A stretch of DNA of 64,000 bases, from positions 1 through 64,000 of the forward strand of contig NZ_RXFT01000006.1 of the NCBI RefSeq assembly GCF_003952165.1, read 5' to 3'. The notes beneath the pieces were generated by a model, which saw nothing but the letters and a program-made list of their open reading frames with translations, had not been told where the DNA came from and ran no database searches. The position numbers were made by a program, and so were the translations under genes. This document shows, in pieces, positions 43,930-53,697 of the stretch (the stretch's first letter is position 1; every line of letters begins with the position of its first letter). This stretch comes from Variovorax guangxiensis (GTDB lineage: Bacteria > Pseudomonadota > Gammaproteobacteria > Burkholderiales > Burkholderiaceae_C).

Positions 43930-46900
43930 TTACTTCGCCGCTTCCACCTTCACCCGCGCGTTCGGCGCCTCGCCGAACATCTCGGGCGCGTACATCGCCT
44001 CGACGCGGCTGGGCGGCAGGGCGAAATCGCCGACGTTGTTCAGGCGCACGGTGTACTCCATCTTCACCACGCCCTTGGGCAGGTACTCGTAGTAGCTGCG
44101 GAAGGCCTCGAAGCTGCGTTCCTCGAAGGCCGGCCAGCCGGCGCCCGACTTCTTCTCGCCCTGGGTGGCGATCTGCGAGTCGCGGCCCAGGCCGCCGCCG
44201 AGGATGGTGGCGCCGCCAGGGATCGGGTCGCTGATGACGACCCAGGTCATGTCGGCGCTGGCGTTCACCTCCAGCGTCACGCGCAGCACGTCGCCGCGCG
44301 TGTACTTGCCCGCGGTGGCCTGCTCGACCGGGGTGATGGTCTTCTTGATGGCGTAGCCGGCGGCAAATGGCGCCTTCAGCTGCACGGCGGCGATCGACTG
44401 CAGCGTGAGCCACGGCTTGCCGGTGCCCTGCTGGGTGACCAGCAGCGTGTCGCGCACGGGGGCTCCAGATGGCGACGATGCCCACGGCAGGAACATCGTG
44501 TTGTTCTTCAGGTTGCCCGGCGAGGCGGGTGCGCCGAAGAAGGTGCTCTGGTTGGGCGCGCCGGTCGCGTCGCTGGTCTTCACGCGCTCGACCTTGCTCC
44601 AGTCGACCTGCGCCTTCACCGCGCCGAGCGTGGCGGCGGTGACGCCGGCCACCGGCGTGCTCTCGAACACCTTGCTGAACTTCTCCAGCGCCAGACCGCC
44701 CCACAGGTTGGCGGTGGTGGTGTGCCAGGCGCCGTTCTGCTGGCGGCCGATGAAGCCGTTGGCGAGCTTGCCGATGTCGTCCTTCCAGGCCGGGTCGTCC
44801 ATCACGCTGAGCAGCAGCCGGGCGGTGTTGACGTCGCCGTTGGTCATCAGCCACCACCAGTAGTCGTCCTGCTCGGTGCTGAAGATCAGCTTGGTGCCCT
44901 GGTACGACAGGCGCGCCTTCAGCACGTTGTTGGCCTCGTCCAGGCGCTGCTGGCGCTGGGGCACGTCGTTCACGCGCTTGAGGATGTTGAGCCAGTCGAT
45001 CACCGCGCTGGTGGGCCACTGGTTCGGCGCGATGGTGATGCTGCCGAGCATGCTTCCCTTGGCCTTGCCGTAGCGCGAGAGCGCTTCGAGCGCGGCCAGC
45101 TTGCGCACGTCGAGGTCCTTGCGCGGGCTCCAGAAGTCGCGCGTGATGCGGCCTTCGACGAAGGCGATCAGGCCCGACTCCATCGGTGCGCGCACGTCGT
45201 CGGCGAGCGCGAAGGCCGGGTTGAGCTGGGCCGCTTCATTCGTCGCCGCGAGCAGGTACGAGGTGAGGATGTCGCTGCCGCGGTTGGCCTCGCCGTCGCG
45301 CGGCGGGAAGTAGCTGGCCAGGCCGTCGCTGTCGAGATAGGTCGGCAGCGTCGCCAGCACGCCCTGCCACATCTTCGCGTCGCGCAGGCCCACCGACTTG
45401 CTGGTCTTTTGCTCCAGGCAGATGAAGGGGTAGTTGGCGAACCAGTCGCGCACGCCCGGCAGGCCTTCGGCCAGCTTGGGCTGCAGCGAGAGCTTCAGGC
45501 CGCCGCGGCCGGGCAGGGCGTCGGCCGGCGGCGCCACGTCGAGCGTGAACGGGCCGTCGACCTGCACCAGCGTGCCTTGCTGCACCGTGAGCGGCACCGA
45601 GGGCACGATGCGCTGGCGCACCTTCAGCGCATCGCGTGCGCCGCCGAGGGTGTCTTTCGCTTCGATCTCCCACAGGATGGCTTCGGCACGCGTCTGCCCG
45701 AGCTGAGGAGGCGCGGTCACGGTCCATGCCACCTCGCGGGCCTCGCCGGCCGGGATGTCGACCGTCTGCGGCTCCAGCGTGAGCAGGGTGGCGCGCGGCG
45801 TGGCCTCGACCTTCATCGGCTTCTGCGTGGTGTTGCGCAGCGTGACCTGGGCGCGGAACTGGTCGTCCTCGCGCACCAGCGGCGGCAGGCCGCTGATGAT
45901 CTGCAAATCTTGCGTGGCCTGGATGCTGGCCTGGCCGGTGCCGAACAGGTTGGTGCCCGAATCGGCCACGGCCACGATCTTGAAGGTGGTGAGTGCGTCG
46001 TTCAGCGGCACCGTCACCACGGCCTGGCCGTTGGCGTCGAGCACCACCTTCGGGTTCCACACCAGCAGGGTGTCGAGCAGTTCGCGCGTCTGTCCCTTGC
46101 CGCCGCCGCCGCCCGCGGGCACGGCCTTGCGGCCGTAGTGGCGCCGGCCGACGATTTCCATCTGCGCGGTGGAAGTGCTCACGCCCCAGCTGCGCCGCTG
46201 CAGCATCGCGTTGAGCAGGTTCCAGCTGTCGTTGGGCATCAGCTCCAGCAGGGCCTGGTCGACCGCCGCGAGCGCCACTTCGGCGCCGGCGGCCGGCTTG
46301 CCGTCGGGCAGCTTGGCGCTGATGGTGACCTGCGCCTTGCTGCGGATCGGGTAGCTGGGCTTGTCGCTGGTGACGCTCACGTCGAGCTGGTGCGCTCGCG
46401 TGCCGACGCGGATCTCGGCCATGCCGAGGCGGTAGGCGGGCTTGCTCAAGTCGACCATGGCGGTCGGCGCCACGTATTCCTTGCCTTCGTACCAGAAGGC
46501 CGTCCACCACTCGCGCGGCGACTTGAAGCCCCAGGTGAAGAAGCTGTACCAGGGCACCTCGCGCAGGCGGCCGCGCAGCGCGAGCACGCTCACGTAGGCG
46601 TTCGGGCCCCACTCGGGCTTCACTTCGAGGGTGACGGTCGGGTCCTTGCCGTCGAGCTTGACCACGTGTGTCTCGATGATGCCCTCGCGTTCCACCGCGA
46701 CCAGCGCGGTCGCGAAGCGGAAGGGGCTGCGCACCTGGAACTTGGCGATCTCGCCGGGCTGGTAGCTCTTCTTCTCGGGCAGCACGTCGATGCGGTCGTT
46801 GTCCTCGCCGCCGAACCAGAGTTCGCCCTGCTTGGTCACGTAAACCGAGCTCACGGCCTTGGCGTCGCGGCCTTCGCTGTCGGTGGCGCTGGCGATGAGC

Positions 46901-49900
46901 TCGACCTCGCCGGCTTCCTTCAGCTCCGATTCGCACAGCAGCAGGCCGCGCGCGTCGCTCTTGCCGCTGCAGACGGTGCCGATGTCCTTGGTCTCGGTCT
47001 TGTTGTCGTAGGTGTAGAAGCCGCCCACCATGCGCTTGCGGCTGGTGGTGGTGATGCGCGCCACGGCGCGCACGTTGAGCGTGACGTTGGCCTGGGGCTT
47101 GCCCGAGAGGTCGAGCGCGAGCGCCTGGAACTTCAGCTTCTGGGCGGTGGAGACCCAGCCCTCGGTCTTGATGCCGGCGATGACGGAGGCCGGCCACAGC
47201 GTCTGCGTGCTGCGGATGGTCTGCACCTCGCCGTTCGGGTCGGCGTACGTGGCCTCCAGCAGCAGCTCGCGCGCGGCCTTCACCTTCGGCACCTTGTCGA
47301 TCGTGACCTTGCCGGCGCCGTCCTTGTTCAGCGTGAGCGGCAGCTTGTCGGCGATCACGCGGGTGTCGTTCACGCTGTTGAGGTCTTCCTCGCCCGAGCC
47401 GGCCTCGGCCGCGGCGGTGACCGCCGTGGCCGCCTCGCTGCCGTCGCCCTGCGAGGCGCGCGGCGGGTTGAAGCTGAAGGCGTCGTAGTCGGAGAAGCTC
47501 AGGCTCTTGCCACGCACCATGGCCGACACGCGCACCGGCAGGTTGGCTGCGCCGCCGCCGGAGACGTAGTTGATCTGCACGTCGGCGGGCACGCTGGTGG
47601 CGGCCACCAGCGGCTTCTTGTCCGTGGGCGCGATGCGGCCCTCGAGCACGGGCAGGCGGAACTCCTCGACGCGGAAGCTGCCGGTGGAGAAGCTGCGGCC
47701 GTAGCCGTCGTCGTCCTCACCTTCGCCCTCGCCGTTGGCGTCCTTGCCCTTGCCGCTGCGCAGCATCACCTCGTACACGCCGAGCTTGGCGGCCGGCGGA
47801 ATGGCGAAGCTGTTCTCCGCGCTCAGGCCGCCGGTGGCGGTCTTGCGCCAGCTCAGCGGCTGGGTGAAGCGCTGGCCGCTGCCCACGTGGGTGATGACCA
47901 GCGTGTCGGGGCGGTTCTCGGGCAGGCCGAAGCCTTTGCTGGTCTGCGTGCGGATCAGGCTCTTCATCGACACCGTCTCGCCGGCGCGCAGCAGCGTGCG
48001 GTCGAAGATGGTGTGGGCGACGCGGTCGGCCTCGGCCTGCAGGCTGGTGGGTACGTTGAAGCGCCAGGGCTCGATGCCGCGCTGCCAGTCGCTCCAGGTG
48101 AAGGCGAGGTCTTCCACGCCCTTCTCGTCCTTGGCGCGGGCGCTGACGAACCATGCGCCGCTGTCGTATTCGTTCGGGCCGTTGCACGAGGGCGCCTGCG
48201 GCGAGACGCCGCCGAGCATGACCACGCCGTTGGCGTCGGTGGTGCCGCTGGCCACGGCCTTGCCGTCGCAGCTCGAAACGCGCACCTCGGCGCCGGCCAC
48301 GACCTTGCCCTTGTCCAGCGTGGTGACCCAGGCCATCGAGTTCTCGCGGCCCAGCTTGAAGTGCACCGCCAGGTTGGTGGCCAGCGCGGTGGTGCGCACG
48401 TACATCGTGCGCCCGGCGTTGTAGCGCTCGTCGAGCAGTGCCTCGCCCAGCTTCTGCGAGGCGATCTCGAGCACGTGGAAGCCCGGCGTCAGCGGGATGC
48501 CGATGACTTCGAAGGGGCGCGGATCGCCCGAGTCGGCCTTGGGCATGTCGAGCGCCTTCACGCCCGGCTGGCCGGCCAGCAGCGACAGCATGCGGGTCTG
48601 CAGCGTGGTGCGGTCGTCCTTGTCGATGACCGGGGGCAGCGGGCCCTTCACGTCCTTGCGGGCCTGTTCGCGCGAGACGGTGAAGTTGTCGTAGCGGCGC
48701 ACCTTGCGGAACCACGCGATGATTTCCGCGTCGGTCTTCGGGTTCATGTCGCTCACCTTGCCGGGCGTGAGCGCGTTCACCATCAGCTTCGGCTCCACGC
48801 GGCGCACGGTGACCGGCATCATCGCCGGCGTGTCCGGCTCGGCCAGTCGCTCGACCACGCCGAAGGGCGAGGCGGCGAACTTGGCCAGCGGCGGCATCGC
48901 GCCGGTCGCCACCTTCATCGGAAAGTTGCCGGGCGTGGCCAGCGGGCGGCCCGAGGCGTCCTCGAACTTGGAAGGCAACTCGATGCTGTATTGCGCGCTC
49001 TCGGCCAGCGGCGGCTCGAAGCTCACGCTGTTGACCACGTCGTCGTCGCTCTGCGAACCGCCTTCGTTGTCCAGCTTGGCCTTGATGGTCTTGTCGCCCT
49101 TGAGCTGGATCTGCGAGGCCAGCTTGCGCGTGACGGGCGCGTTGAACTGCAGCTGCATCGGGCGCAGCGGCAGGCAGGCGGCCTGCGCGTTCTCGCGCTC
49201 GCAGGTGAACGAAGCCGCGAAGGGCTCGCGTACCTGGAATTCGAGGCGGCGTTCCACGTTGTTGGCCACACCCGAGGGCGTGGCCACGCCCTTGCCGTAG
49301 ACGACCTGCACCTTGGCGCCGGGCGTGAGCGTGCGGTTGCACTGCATCGTGATGAAGCGCAGCGGGTCTTTCTCGGCCGACTTCTCGCGGCCGAAGGCCT
49401 TGAGCAGGCCGGCACGCTGCTCGCCGTCGAGCAGCTTGACGGGAATGCGCTCGCCCACGCCGTCGGCCGTGCACCAGACGTTCTGGCGCACGCTCTCCAG
49501 CGTGGCCGCGCCGTTGAGCTCCAGCATGAACATCTGCTGCTCGTCGATGCGGCTGTAGCTGCCCGGCATGTAGTTGCGCACGAAGGGGCCGCCGGTGTTG
49601 AACTGATAGCGCTCGGGGCCGGTGAGCTCGCCCGAGGCGGGCTTGAAGGTGGGAATGCGGGTGACCGTGCAGCGCACGCCGGGCGGCAAGTCGTTCTCGA
49701 AGTCGTAGACCCAGGCCTTGGCGTCGGTCCAGCGGCCGGTGCCCTTGGCGGCCTGCGCGTCGTTGCAGCTCACCGCGAGCGGGGCGGGGGCCTTGGGGTC
49801 GCCGAAGTTGACGGCCGGCTGGTCGAACTTGGCGACCACCTGCCGAACCCGCGCCACTTCGCCCTGGGGCGAGAGGCTGACGATCTGGAGGGCAAAGCCC

Positions 49901-49956
49901 GGGCTGGACGCGAGAACGCCGCCGGCCAGGAGCAATGTTGGAAGGAAACGGTTCAC
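43930..49956 (-). CDS. Bacterial alpha-2-macroglobulin (YfhM-like), intact thioester motif
   Basis: 2008 residues from GTG at 49956, which has AGGTGGAG upstream. An ordinary signal peptide (FLPTLLLAGGVLASSPGFA) replaces the lipobox found in E. coli YfhM, so the protein may be soluble in the periplasm. MG-type beta domains fill the first three quarters. The thioester motif CLEQ is at residue 1513 (YPFICLEQK), followed by the helical thioester domain and a receptor-like C-terminal domain. Such proteins trap proteases that enter the periplasm. The family usually pairs with pbpC, here found at 28.3-30.6 kb. It is longer than E. coli YfhM (about 1650) as in many Burkholderiales. Confidence 0.92.
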   Translation of the reverse strand: MNRFLPTLLLAGGVLASSPGFALQIVSLSPQGEVARVRQVVAKFDQPAVNFGDPKAPAPLAVSCNDAQAAKGTGRWTDAKAWVYDFENDLPPGVRCTVTRIPTFKPASGELTGPERYQFNTGGPFVRNYMPGSYSRIDEQQMFMLELNGAATLESVRQNVWCTADGVGERIPVKLLDGEQRAGLLKAFGREKSAEKDPLRFITMQCNRTLTPGAKVQVVYGKGVATPSGVANNVERRLEFQVREPFAASFTCERENAQAACLPLRPMQLQFNAPVTRKLASQIQLKGDKTIKAKLDNEGGSQSDDDVVNSVSFEPPLAESAQYSIELPSKFEDASGRPLATPGNFPMKVATGAMPPLAKFAASPFGVVERLAEPDTPAMMPVTVRRVEPKLMVNALTPGKVSDMNPKTDAEIIAWFRKVRRYDNFTVSREQARKDVKGPLPPVIDKDDRTTLQTRMLSLLAGQPGVKALDMPKADSGDPRPFEVIGIPLTPGFHVLEIASQKLGEALLDERYNAGRTMYVRTTALATNLAVHFKLGRENSMAWVTTLDKGKVVAGAEVRVSSCDGKAVASGTTDANGVVMLGGVSPQAPSCNGPNEYDSGAWFVSARAKDEKGVEDLAFTWSDWQRGIEPWRFNVPTSLQAEADRVAHTIFDRTLLRAGETVSMKSLIRTQTSKGFGLPENRPDTLVITHVGSGQRFTQPLSWRKTATGGLSAENSFAIPPAAKLGVYEVMLRSGKGKDANGEGEGEDDDGYGRSFSTGSFRVEEFRLPVLEGRIAPTDKKPLVAATSVPADVQINYVSGGGAANLPVRVSAMVRGKSLSFSDYDAFSFNPPRASQGDGSEAATAVTAAAEAGSGEEDLNSVNDTRVIADKLPLTLNKDGAGKVTIDKVPKVKAARELLLEATYADPNGEVQTIRSTQTLWPASVIAGIKTEGWVSTAQKLKFQALALDLSGKPQANVTLNVRAVARITTTSRKRMVGGFYTYDNKTETKDIGTVCSGKSDARGLLLCESELKEAGEVELIASATDSEGRDAKAVSSVYVTKQGELWFGGEDNDRIDVLPEKKSYQPGEIAKFQVRSPFRFATALVAVEREGIIETHVVKLDGKDPTVTLEVKPEWGPNAYVSVLALRGRLREVPWYSFFTWGFKSPREWWTAFWYEGKEYVAPTAMVDLSKPAYRLGMAEIRVGTRAHQLDVSVTSDKPSYPIRSKAQVTISAKLPDGKPAAGAEVALAAVDQALLELMPNDSWNLLNAMLQRRSWGVSTSTAQMEIVGRRHYGRKAVPAGGGGGKGQTRELLDTLLVWNPKVVLDANGQAVVTVPLNDALTTFKIVAVADSGTNLFGTGQASIQATQDLQIISGLPPLVREDDQFRAQVTLRNTTQKPMKVEATPRATLLTLEPQTVDIPAGEAREVAWTVTAPPQLGQTRAEAILWEIEAKDTLGGARDALKVRQRIVPSVPLTVQQGTLVQVDGPFTLDVAPPADALPGRGGLKLSLQPKLAEGLPGVRDWFANYPFICLEQKTSKSVGLRDAKMWQGVLATLPTYLDSDGLASYFPPRDGEANRGSDILTSYLLAATNEAAQLNPAFALADDVRAPMESGLIAFVEGRITRDFWSPRKDLDVRKLAALEALSRYGKAKGSMLGSITIAPNQWPTSAVIDWLNILKRVNDVPQRQQRLDEANNVLKARLSYQGTKLIFSTEQDDYWWWLMTNGDVNTARLLLSVMDDPAWKDDIGKLANGFIGRQQNGAWHTTTANLWGGLALEKFSKVFESTPVAGVTAATLGAVKAQVDWSKVERVKTSDATGAPNQSTFFGAPASPGNLKNNTMFLPWASSPSGAPVRDTLLVTQQGTGKPWLTLQSIAAVQLKAPFAAGYAIKKTITPVEQATAGKYTRGDVLRVTLEVNASADMTWVVISDPIPGGATILGGGLGRDSQIATQGEKKSGAGWPAFEERSFEAFRSYYEYLPKGVVKMEYTVRLNNVGDFALPPSRVEAMYAPEMFGEAPNARVKVEAAK

Positions 49957-50141
49957 TTTTTTATATCTCCACCTGAGAGGCAGCGCGCAGCGTAGCCGAT
50001 TTGCACGACGGTTCGGGAGTGCCAACAGTCATAGGCCGTCGGCCCGGTTGCGGGTGCGGCGGTCTTTACGCCGCTCTTCTTACAATCGGGGCCGTCGTGC
50101 GTGCGCCGCGCGGACCGCCACCAAGACCTCGCCGCCGACCG

Positions 50142-51284
50142 ATGAAACGCTACTGGGAAATTGACGCCTTGCGCGGGCTGATGCTCGTGCTGATGACCGT
50201 CACCCATCTGCCCACCCGATTGACCGATCCGCTGGGCCAGCCCTTCGGTTTCGTATCGGCCGCCGAAGGCTTCGTGCTGCTGTCGGCCTTCGTCGCCGGC
50301 CTGGTGTACAGCCGCATCGGCCATGTGCGCGGCGTCGACTCGATGCGCCAGGCCTTCTGGCGGCGCGTGCTCAAGGTCTACCTGGCGCAGGCGGCGACCC
50401 TGCTGTTCTTGTTCACCGTGATCACGGCGGTGGGCCTGCACATCGACCAGCCGGCGGTGAAGAACCTGGTCTCGTACTACCTGGCGGAGCCGCGCGAGGG
50501 CTTCATCTACGGGCTGCTGCTCATCTACGAACCGGCACTGCTCGACATCCTGCCGATGTACATCTTTTTCATGCTCATGAGCCCCTGGGTGCTGGCCTTC
50601 GCCATGCGCCACGGCTGGACCTGGGTGATGGTGGCGAGCGCCACCGTGTGGGCGGCGGCGCAGTTCGGCATCAGCGAATGGGTCTACGGGCTGGCGGTGC
50701 GCTACCTGGGCGTGCCGGTGCCCTTCCACGAGATGGGCGCGTTCAATACCTATGCGTGGCAGTTCCTGTGGTTCGCGGGGCTGTGCATCGGCGCGACCCG
50801 CAATGACCCCGGTGCCCGGCCGCTGCGCTTTCCGGCGTGGCTGCTGGCGCTGGCCGCGGGCATCGCCCTCTACGGCTTCTACTGGCGCCACACAGGCATC
50901 AACGGACAGGCGCCGTTCGGCGGCGATGTGGAGCTGAACCTGCTGTTCGACAAGTGGCAGCTGGGCCCGCTGCGGCTGGTGAACCTGGTGGCGCTGGGCG
51001 TCCTGGCGGTGCGCTTCGGGCCCTGGCTGATGCGCCGCATTCCCCGGCTGCGCTGGCTGGAGGCGATGGGCTCGGCCTCGCTGCCGGTGTTCTGCGCGCA
51101 CCTGATCGCGGTGCTGCTGGTGCTGGCCTTCTACGGCGACAGCCAGACGGCGCGGCCTTGGTGGGGCGACGGCCTGCTGCTGGCGGCGGTGTTCTCGGGG
51201 ATGTACTTCGTGGCGCGCTTCACGCGCGGGGCGGACGTTCCGCCGCCGGCGGACGACGTGCCGTCGGAGCCCGCGCCGGCCTGA
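50142..51284 (+). CDS. opgC: OpgC-family membrane acyltransferase-like protein
   Basis: 380 residues, about ten predicted membrane segments. It opens EIDALRGLMLVLMTVTHLPTR, the OpgC/acyltransferase-3-type start, with GFVSAAEGFVLLSAFVAGLVYSR in the next segments. OpgC proteins succinylate periplasmic osmoregulated glucans in the inner membrane. The ATG at 50142 is chosen as the point where family similarity begins. It is divergent from the alpha-2-macroglobulin gene with 185 bp between them; a TACAAT hexamer at 50081 could be its -10. No opgG or opgH is in the window. Confidence 0.85.
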   Translation: MKRYWEIDALRGLMLVLMTVTHLPTRLTDPLGQPFGFVSAAEGFVLLSAFVAGLVYSRIGHVRGVDSMRQAFWRRVLKVYLAQAATLLFLFTVITAVGLHIDQPAVKNLVSYYLAEPREGFIYGLLLIYEPALLDILPMYIFFMLMSPWVLAFAMRHGWTWVMVASATVWAAAQFGISEWVYGLAVRYLGVPVPFHEMGAFNTYAWQFLWFAGLCIGATRNDPGARPLRFPAWLLALAAGIALYGFYWRHTGINGQAPFGGDVELNLLFDKWQLGPLRLVNLVALGVLAVRFGPWLMRRIPRLRWLEAMGSASLPVFCAHLIAVLLVLAFYGDSQTARPWWGDGLLLAAVFSGMYFVARFTRGADVPPPADDVPSEPAPA

Positions 51285-51299
51285 GCGGAAGCGCCCGGC

Positions 51300-52067
51300 T
51301 CAGGGCAGCCCGGCCGTCGGCGCCGGCGGAGGGCTCGGCAGGTGCGGCGCGATCACCGAATGCCAGAGCCGGTAGCCCTCGTCCGTGAGGTGCAGCCTGT
51401 CGCCACGGAAGAGCTCCATGCGCGGGCGCCCGTCCGCGCCCAGCATCGGCGTGTAGATGTCGATGAATTCGCTGTTCGGCAGCAGGTTCAGGTAGGCCGA
51501 AACGACGTGGTTGGTCTCGCGGATCTGCGGCAGCAGCTGCTCGCGCGAGGGGCTGGGCTTGACCGAGATGAAGCTGATGCGGGTGTCCGGCAGTTCGGCG
51601 CGCACCGCATTGGCGAAGCGCGCGAAGCTGTCGAGCACCTGCAGCGGGGTGCGGCCCTCGGCCAGGTCGTTGTCGCCCGCGTAGACCATCACCTGGCGCG
51701 GCTTGTAGCGCACCACCAGGTCGCGCGCGAAGAGGGCGCAGTCGGCCAGCGTGGAGCCGCCGAAGCCGCGGTTGACCACCCCGCCGGGCACGCGCGCGAA
51801 ATCCTGCGACAGGCGCGTCCACATGCGCACCGTGGAGCTGCCCACGAACACCACGCCGCCGGGGGCCGGAAAGCGCTCCTGGTCGGCGCGCGCGAAAGCG
51901 GCCAGTTCGTTGTGCCAGCGGTCCTTGGCGGCCAGGTAGTCGCGCGCGGCTGCAGCCTCGGCGGCGGCCGTTTCGGACTCCTGGGGGAAGAAGCTGGACT
52001 GGGCTTGCGCTCCAAGCGCGGCGGTCAGCAGGGCGACCGCGGCCAGCGCGGTTTTCATCGAAGACAT
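51300..52067 (-). CDS. Exported SGNH/GDSL-type hydrolase
   Basis: 255 residues. A signal peptide (KTALAAVALLTAALGAQA) ends near residue 22. SGNH blocks: Ser77-78 in FVGSSTVRMW, Gly in NRGFGGSTLAD, Asn133 in AGDNDLAEG, and DRLHLTDEGY with the catalytic Asp and His near the C-terminus. It is an esterase or acyl-deacetylase of the periplasm, possibly on a glycan. Starts at 52067 or 52058 are both possible. It follows the ECF sigma and anti-sigma genes on the minus strand and may be a target of that sigma factor; it also converges on opgC. Confidence 0.87.
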   Translation of the reverse strand: MSSMKTALAAVALLTAALGAQAQSSFFPQESETAAAEAAAARDYLAAKDRWHNELAAFARADQERFPAPGGVVFVGSSTVRMWTRLSQDFARVPGGVVNRGFGGSTLADCALFARDLVVRYKPRQVMVYAGDNDLAEGRTPLQVLDSFARFANAVRAELPDTRISFISVKPSPSREQLLPQIRETNHVVSAYLNLLPNSEFIDIYTPMLGADGRPRMELFRGDRLHLTDEGYRLWHSVIAPHLPSPPPAPTAGLP

Positions 52068-52160
52068 TGGAAGAACGAAAAAAGAGGCGGAGGGCGGGGC
52101 AGGCGGGTTTTCTACCACGACGCCCCAGGCCGGGCGGTCGTTGACAGTGGCAGCCGCCGG

Positions 52161-52916
52161 CTAGATGGTTTTCTCGATGAGCGCGCCCTTGAACAGGATC
52201 GGACCCTTCGGCCCGCTGCCCGGCGGCACGCCGCCCTTGGCCTCGAGCGAGATGGCCAGCGCGGGCACGGCCTGCACGTCGGATTCCGACGCCGTCAGGC
52301 GCAGGGCCGGCGCGTTGCCGAGCACGCCCAGCGAACGCGGCGCGCCGCCCGGGGGCAGGGCCCAGAGCTGCAGCGACTTGTCCGCGCCTTCCTGGTAGCC
52401 GCCGACGCGCTGGAGCACCAGCTGCTTCTTCTTCGGATCGAAGGTCACGAGCATCGAGGCGGCGGCCTTGTCGTCGCTGAGCACGGCCACGTACTGCACC
52501 ACGGGCGCGTTCTGCAGCTGGTCGCGCAGGTTCAGCCCGACCGTCACGGCCACCACGGTGGCCAGCGCGCCGGCCACCGCGGCGCCGCGCCACAGCGCGA
52601 GGCTGCGCAGCCAGCCGCCCTGGCGGGGCTCGCCGGCGGCACTGGCCGCCGCGCGCTGGCGTTCCAGCGCGAGCGCGGACTGCTCGGCGTCGATCATGTT
52701 GCGGATGCGCGTCCACACCGCCGCGTCGGGCACGACGGGCGACTGCAGCTCGGTCATGCTCGCGAGCCGGCCCTGCCAGACCAGCGCCGCGGCGCGCACC
52801 GGCGCCTGCTCGCGCGCCATGGCCTCGAAGCGGCGGCGGGCGCCGCCGCGCAGGGTGCCCAGCGCGTGGCTCGCCGCCAGCAGCTCCAGCAATTCGGGGT
52901 GTGCGATGAGATTCAT
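52161..52916 (-). CDS. Anti-sigma factor (RskA-like), membrane-anchored
   Basis: 251 residues. An N-terminal cytosolic part (about 1-120) has HPELLELLAASHALGTLRGGARRRFEAMA, the sigma-binding region of zinc-free RskA-type anti-sigma factors. One membrane segment (about 130-150, AAVAGALATVVAVTVGLNL) and a periplasmic beta domain (DKSLQLWALPPGG, typical of the RskA C-terminal domain) follow. It should hold the sigma factor encoded just upstream inactive until cleaved. There is 46 bp between the two genes. No extra site-1 protease gene is adjacent. Confidence 0.88.
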   Translation of the reverse strand: MNLIAHPELLELLAASHALGTLRGGARRRFEAMAREQAPVRAAALVWQGRLASMTELQSPVVPDAAVWTRIRNMIDAEQSALALERQRAAASAAGEPRQGGWLRSLALWRGAAVAGALATVVAVTVGLNLRDQLQNAPVVQYVAVLSDDKAAASMLVTFDPKKKQLVLQRVGGYQEGADKSLQLWALPPGGAPRSLGVLGNAPALRLTASESDVQAVPALAISLEAKGGVPPGSGPKGPILFKGALIEKTI

Positions 52917-52962
52917 GAGGGGACAAACGCCTTTTGAAACGCCTTCTTCGTCGTCACCGCTG

Positions 52963-53556
52963 TCACGCGAAGCGTCCCATGCAGACGCGCAGCTTTTCGA
53001 GCCCGCGCCGTATCCAGCTCTTGACCGTGCCCAGCGGCAGCTCGAGCTGCCTGGCCAGTTCGCCGTGGCTCATGTCGCGCAGGTAGGCCAGGCTCACGAC
53101 CTCGCGCTGGCGGCCCTCCAGCTGGCTCAGGCACTGGTGCAGTGCCCAGGCCTGTTCGCTGGCATCGGCGTTCTCGGCAGGGCCGGGGGTGTCGGCCTCG
53201 ATCTGGTCGGCCATCTGCTCGTCGAATTCCTGCGTGAGCCGGGTCCGGTCGGCGGCGCGGCGGCGCAGCAGGTCGAGCGCCCGGCTGCGCACGATGAGCC
53301 CGAGCCAGGCCAGCGGCGGGCTGAGCGAGGCGCGGTAGTCGCCGGCCACGCGCCAGACGGTCAGGAAGCTTTCCTGGAGCACGTCTTCCGCCCACTCGCG
53401 CTGCCGCACCACGCGCATCGCCAGGCCCATCAGCCGGGGCGCGGTCCGGTCGTAGAGCTGCCGCAGGGCGGCTTCGTCGCGACGGCCGATCCGGTCGATC
53501 AGCGCCATCAGTTCGGCGTCGGGGCTGGGTGCGGGCATCCGGGGATTGTGGGGCAT
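52963..53556 (-). CDS. ECF RNA polymerase sigma factor
   Basis: 197 residues. Region 2: ALRQLYDRTAPRLMGLAMRVVRQREWAEDVLQESFLTVW (-10 binding) near residue 30-70. Region 4: LSQLEGRQREVVSLAYLRDMSHGELARQLELPLGTVKSWIRRGLEKL near 143-190 (-35 binding). The RskA-paired, SigK-like ECF group fits. The start could be ATG at 53556 or 53538. The divergent gene at 53698 has its own promoter-like hexamer. The stimulus is unknown, likely envelope or oxidative stress as in other RskA-controlled sigma factors. Confidence 0.9.
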   Translation of the reverse strand: MPHNPRMPAPSPDAELMALIDRIGRRDEAALRQLYDRTAPRLMGLAMRVVRQREWAEDVLQESFLTVWRVAGDYRASLSPPLAWLGLIVRSRALDLLRRRAADRTRLTQEFDEQMADQIEADTPGPAENADASEQAWALHQCLSQLEGRQREVVSLAYLRDMSHGELARQLELPLGTVKSWIRRGLEKLRVCMGRFA

Positions 53557-53621
53557 CGATGCGCATGCCCGGAGTACGGAGCAACCTGGCGGGCGGATTC
53601 ACTGTGCCGGCCAAATGAAGT

Positions 53622-53649
53622 CTTTTGGAAACATTTGTGAACGTATACT
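53622..53649 (+). promoter_or_regulatory. Candidate sigma70-type promoter for the 53698 gene
   Basis: TATACT at 53644-53649 is a good -10 hexamer, preceded by CTTTTG at 53622-53627 with a 16-base spacer (a weak -35). It is in an A+T-rich island within GC-rich flanks, 48 bp before the ATG at 53698. Read from sequence only. Confidence 0.4.
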
Positions 53650-53697
53650 GCCCCGCAAAAACCGAGGGACCGCGCGCGCACGCGCGGACGGAGAAGA

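Noticed and set aside
44722..49995. A 1757-codon open frame antisense to the alpha-2-macroglobulin gene
   Set aside because: It is His/Arg/Leu/Ala-rich, has no domain likeness, and mirrors the codon pattern of the strongly coding opposite strand, an effect common at high GC.
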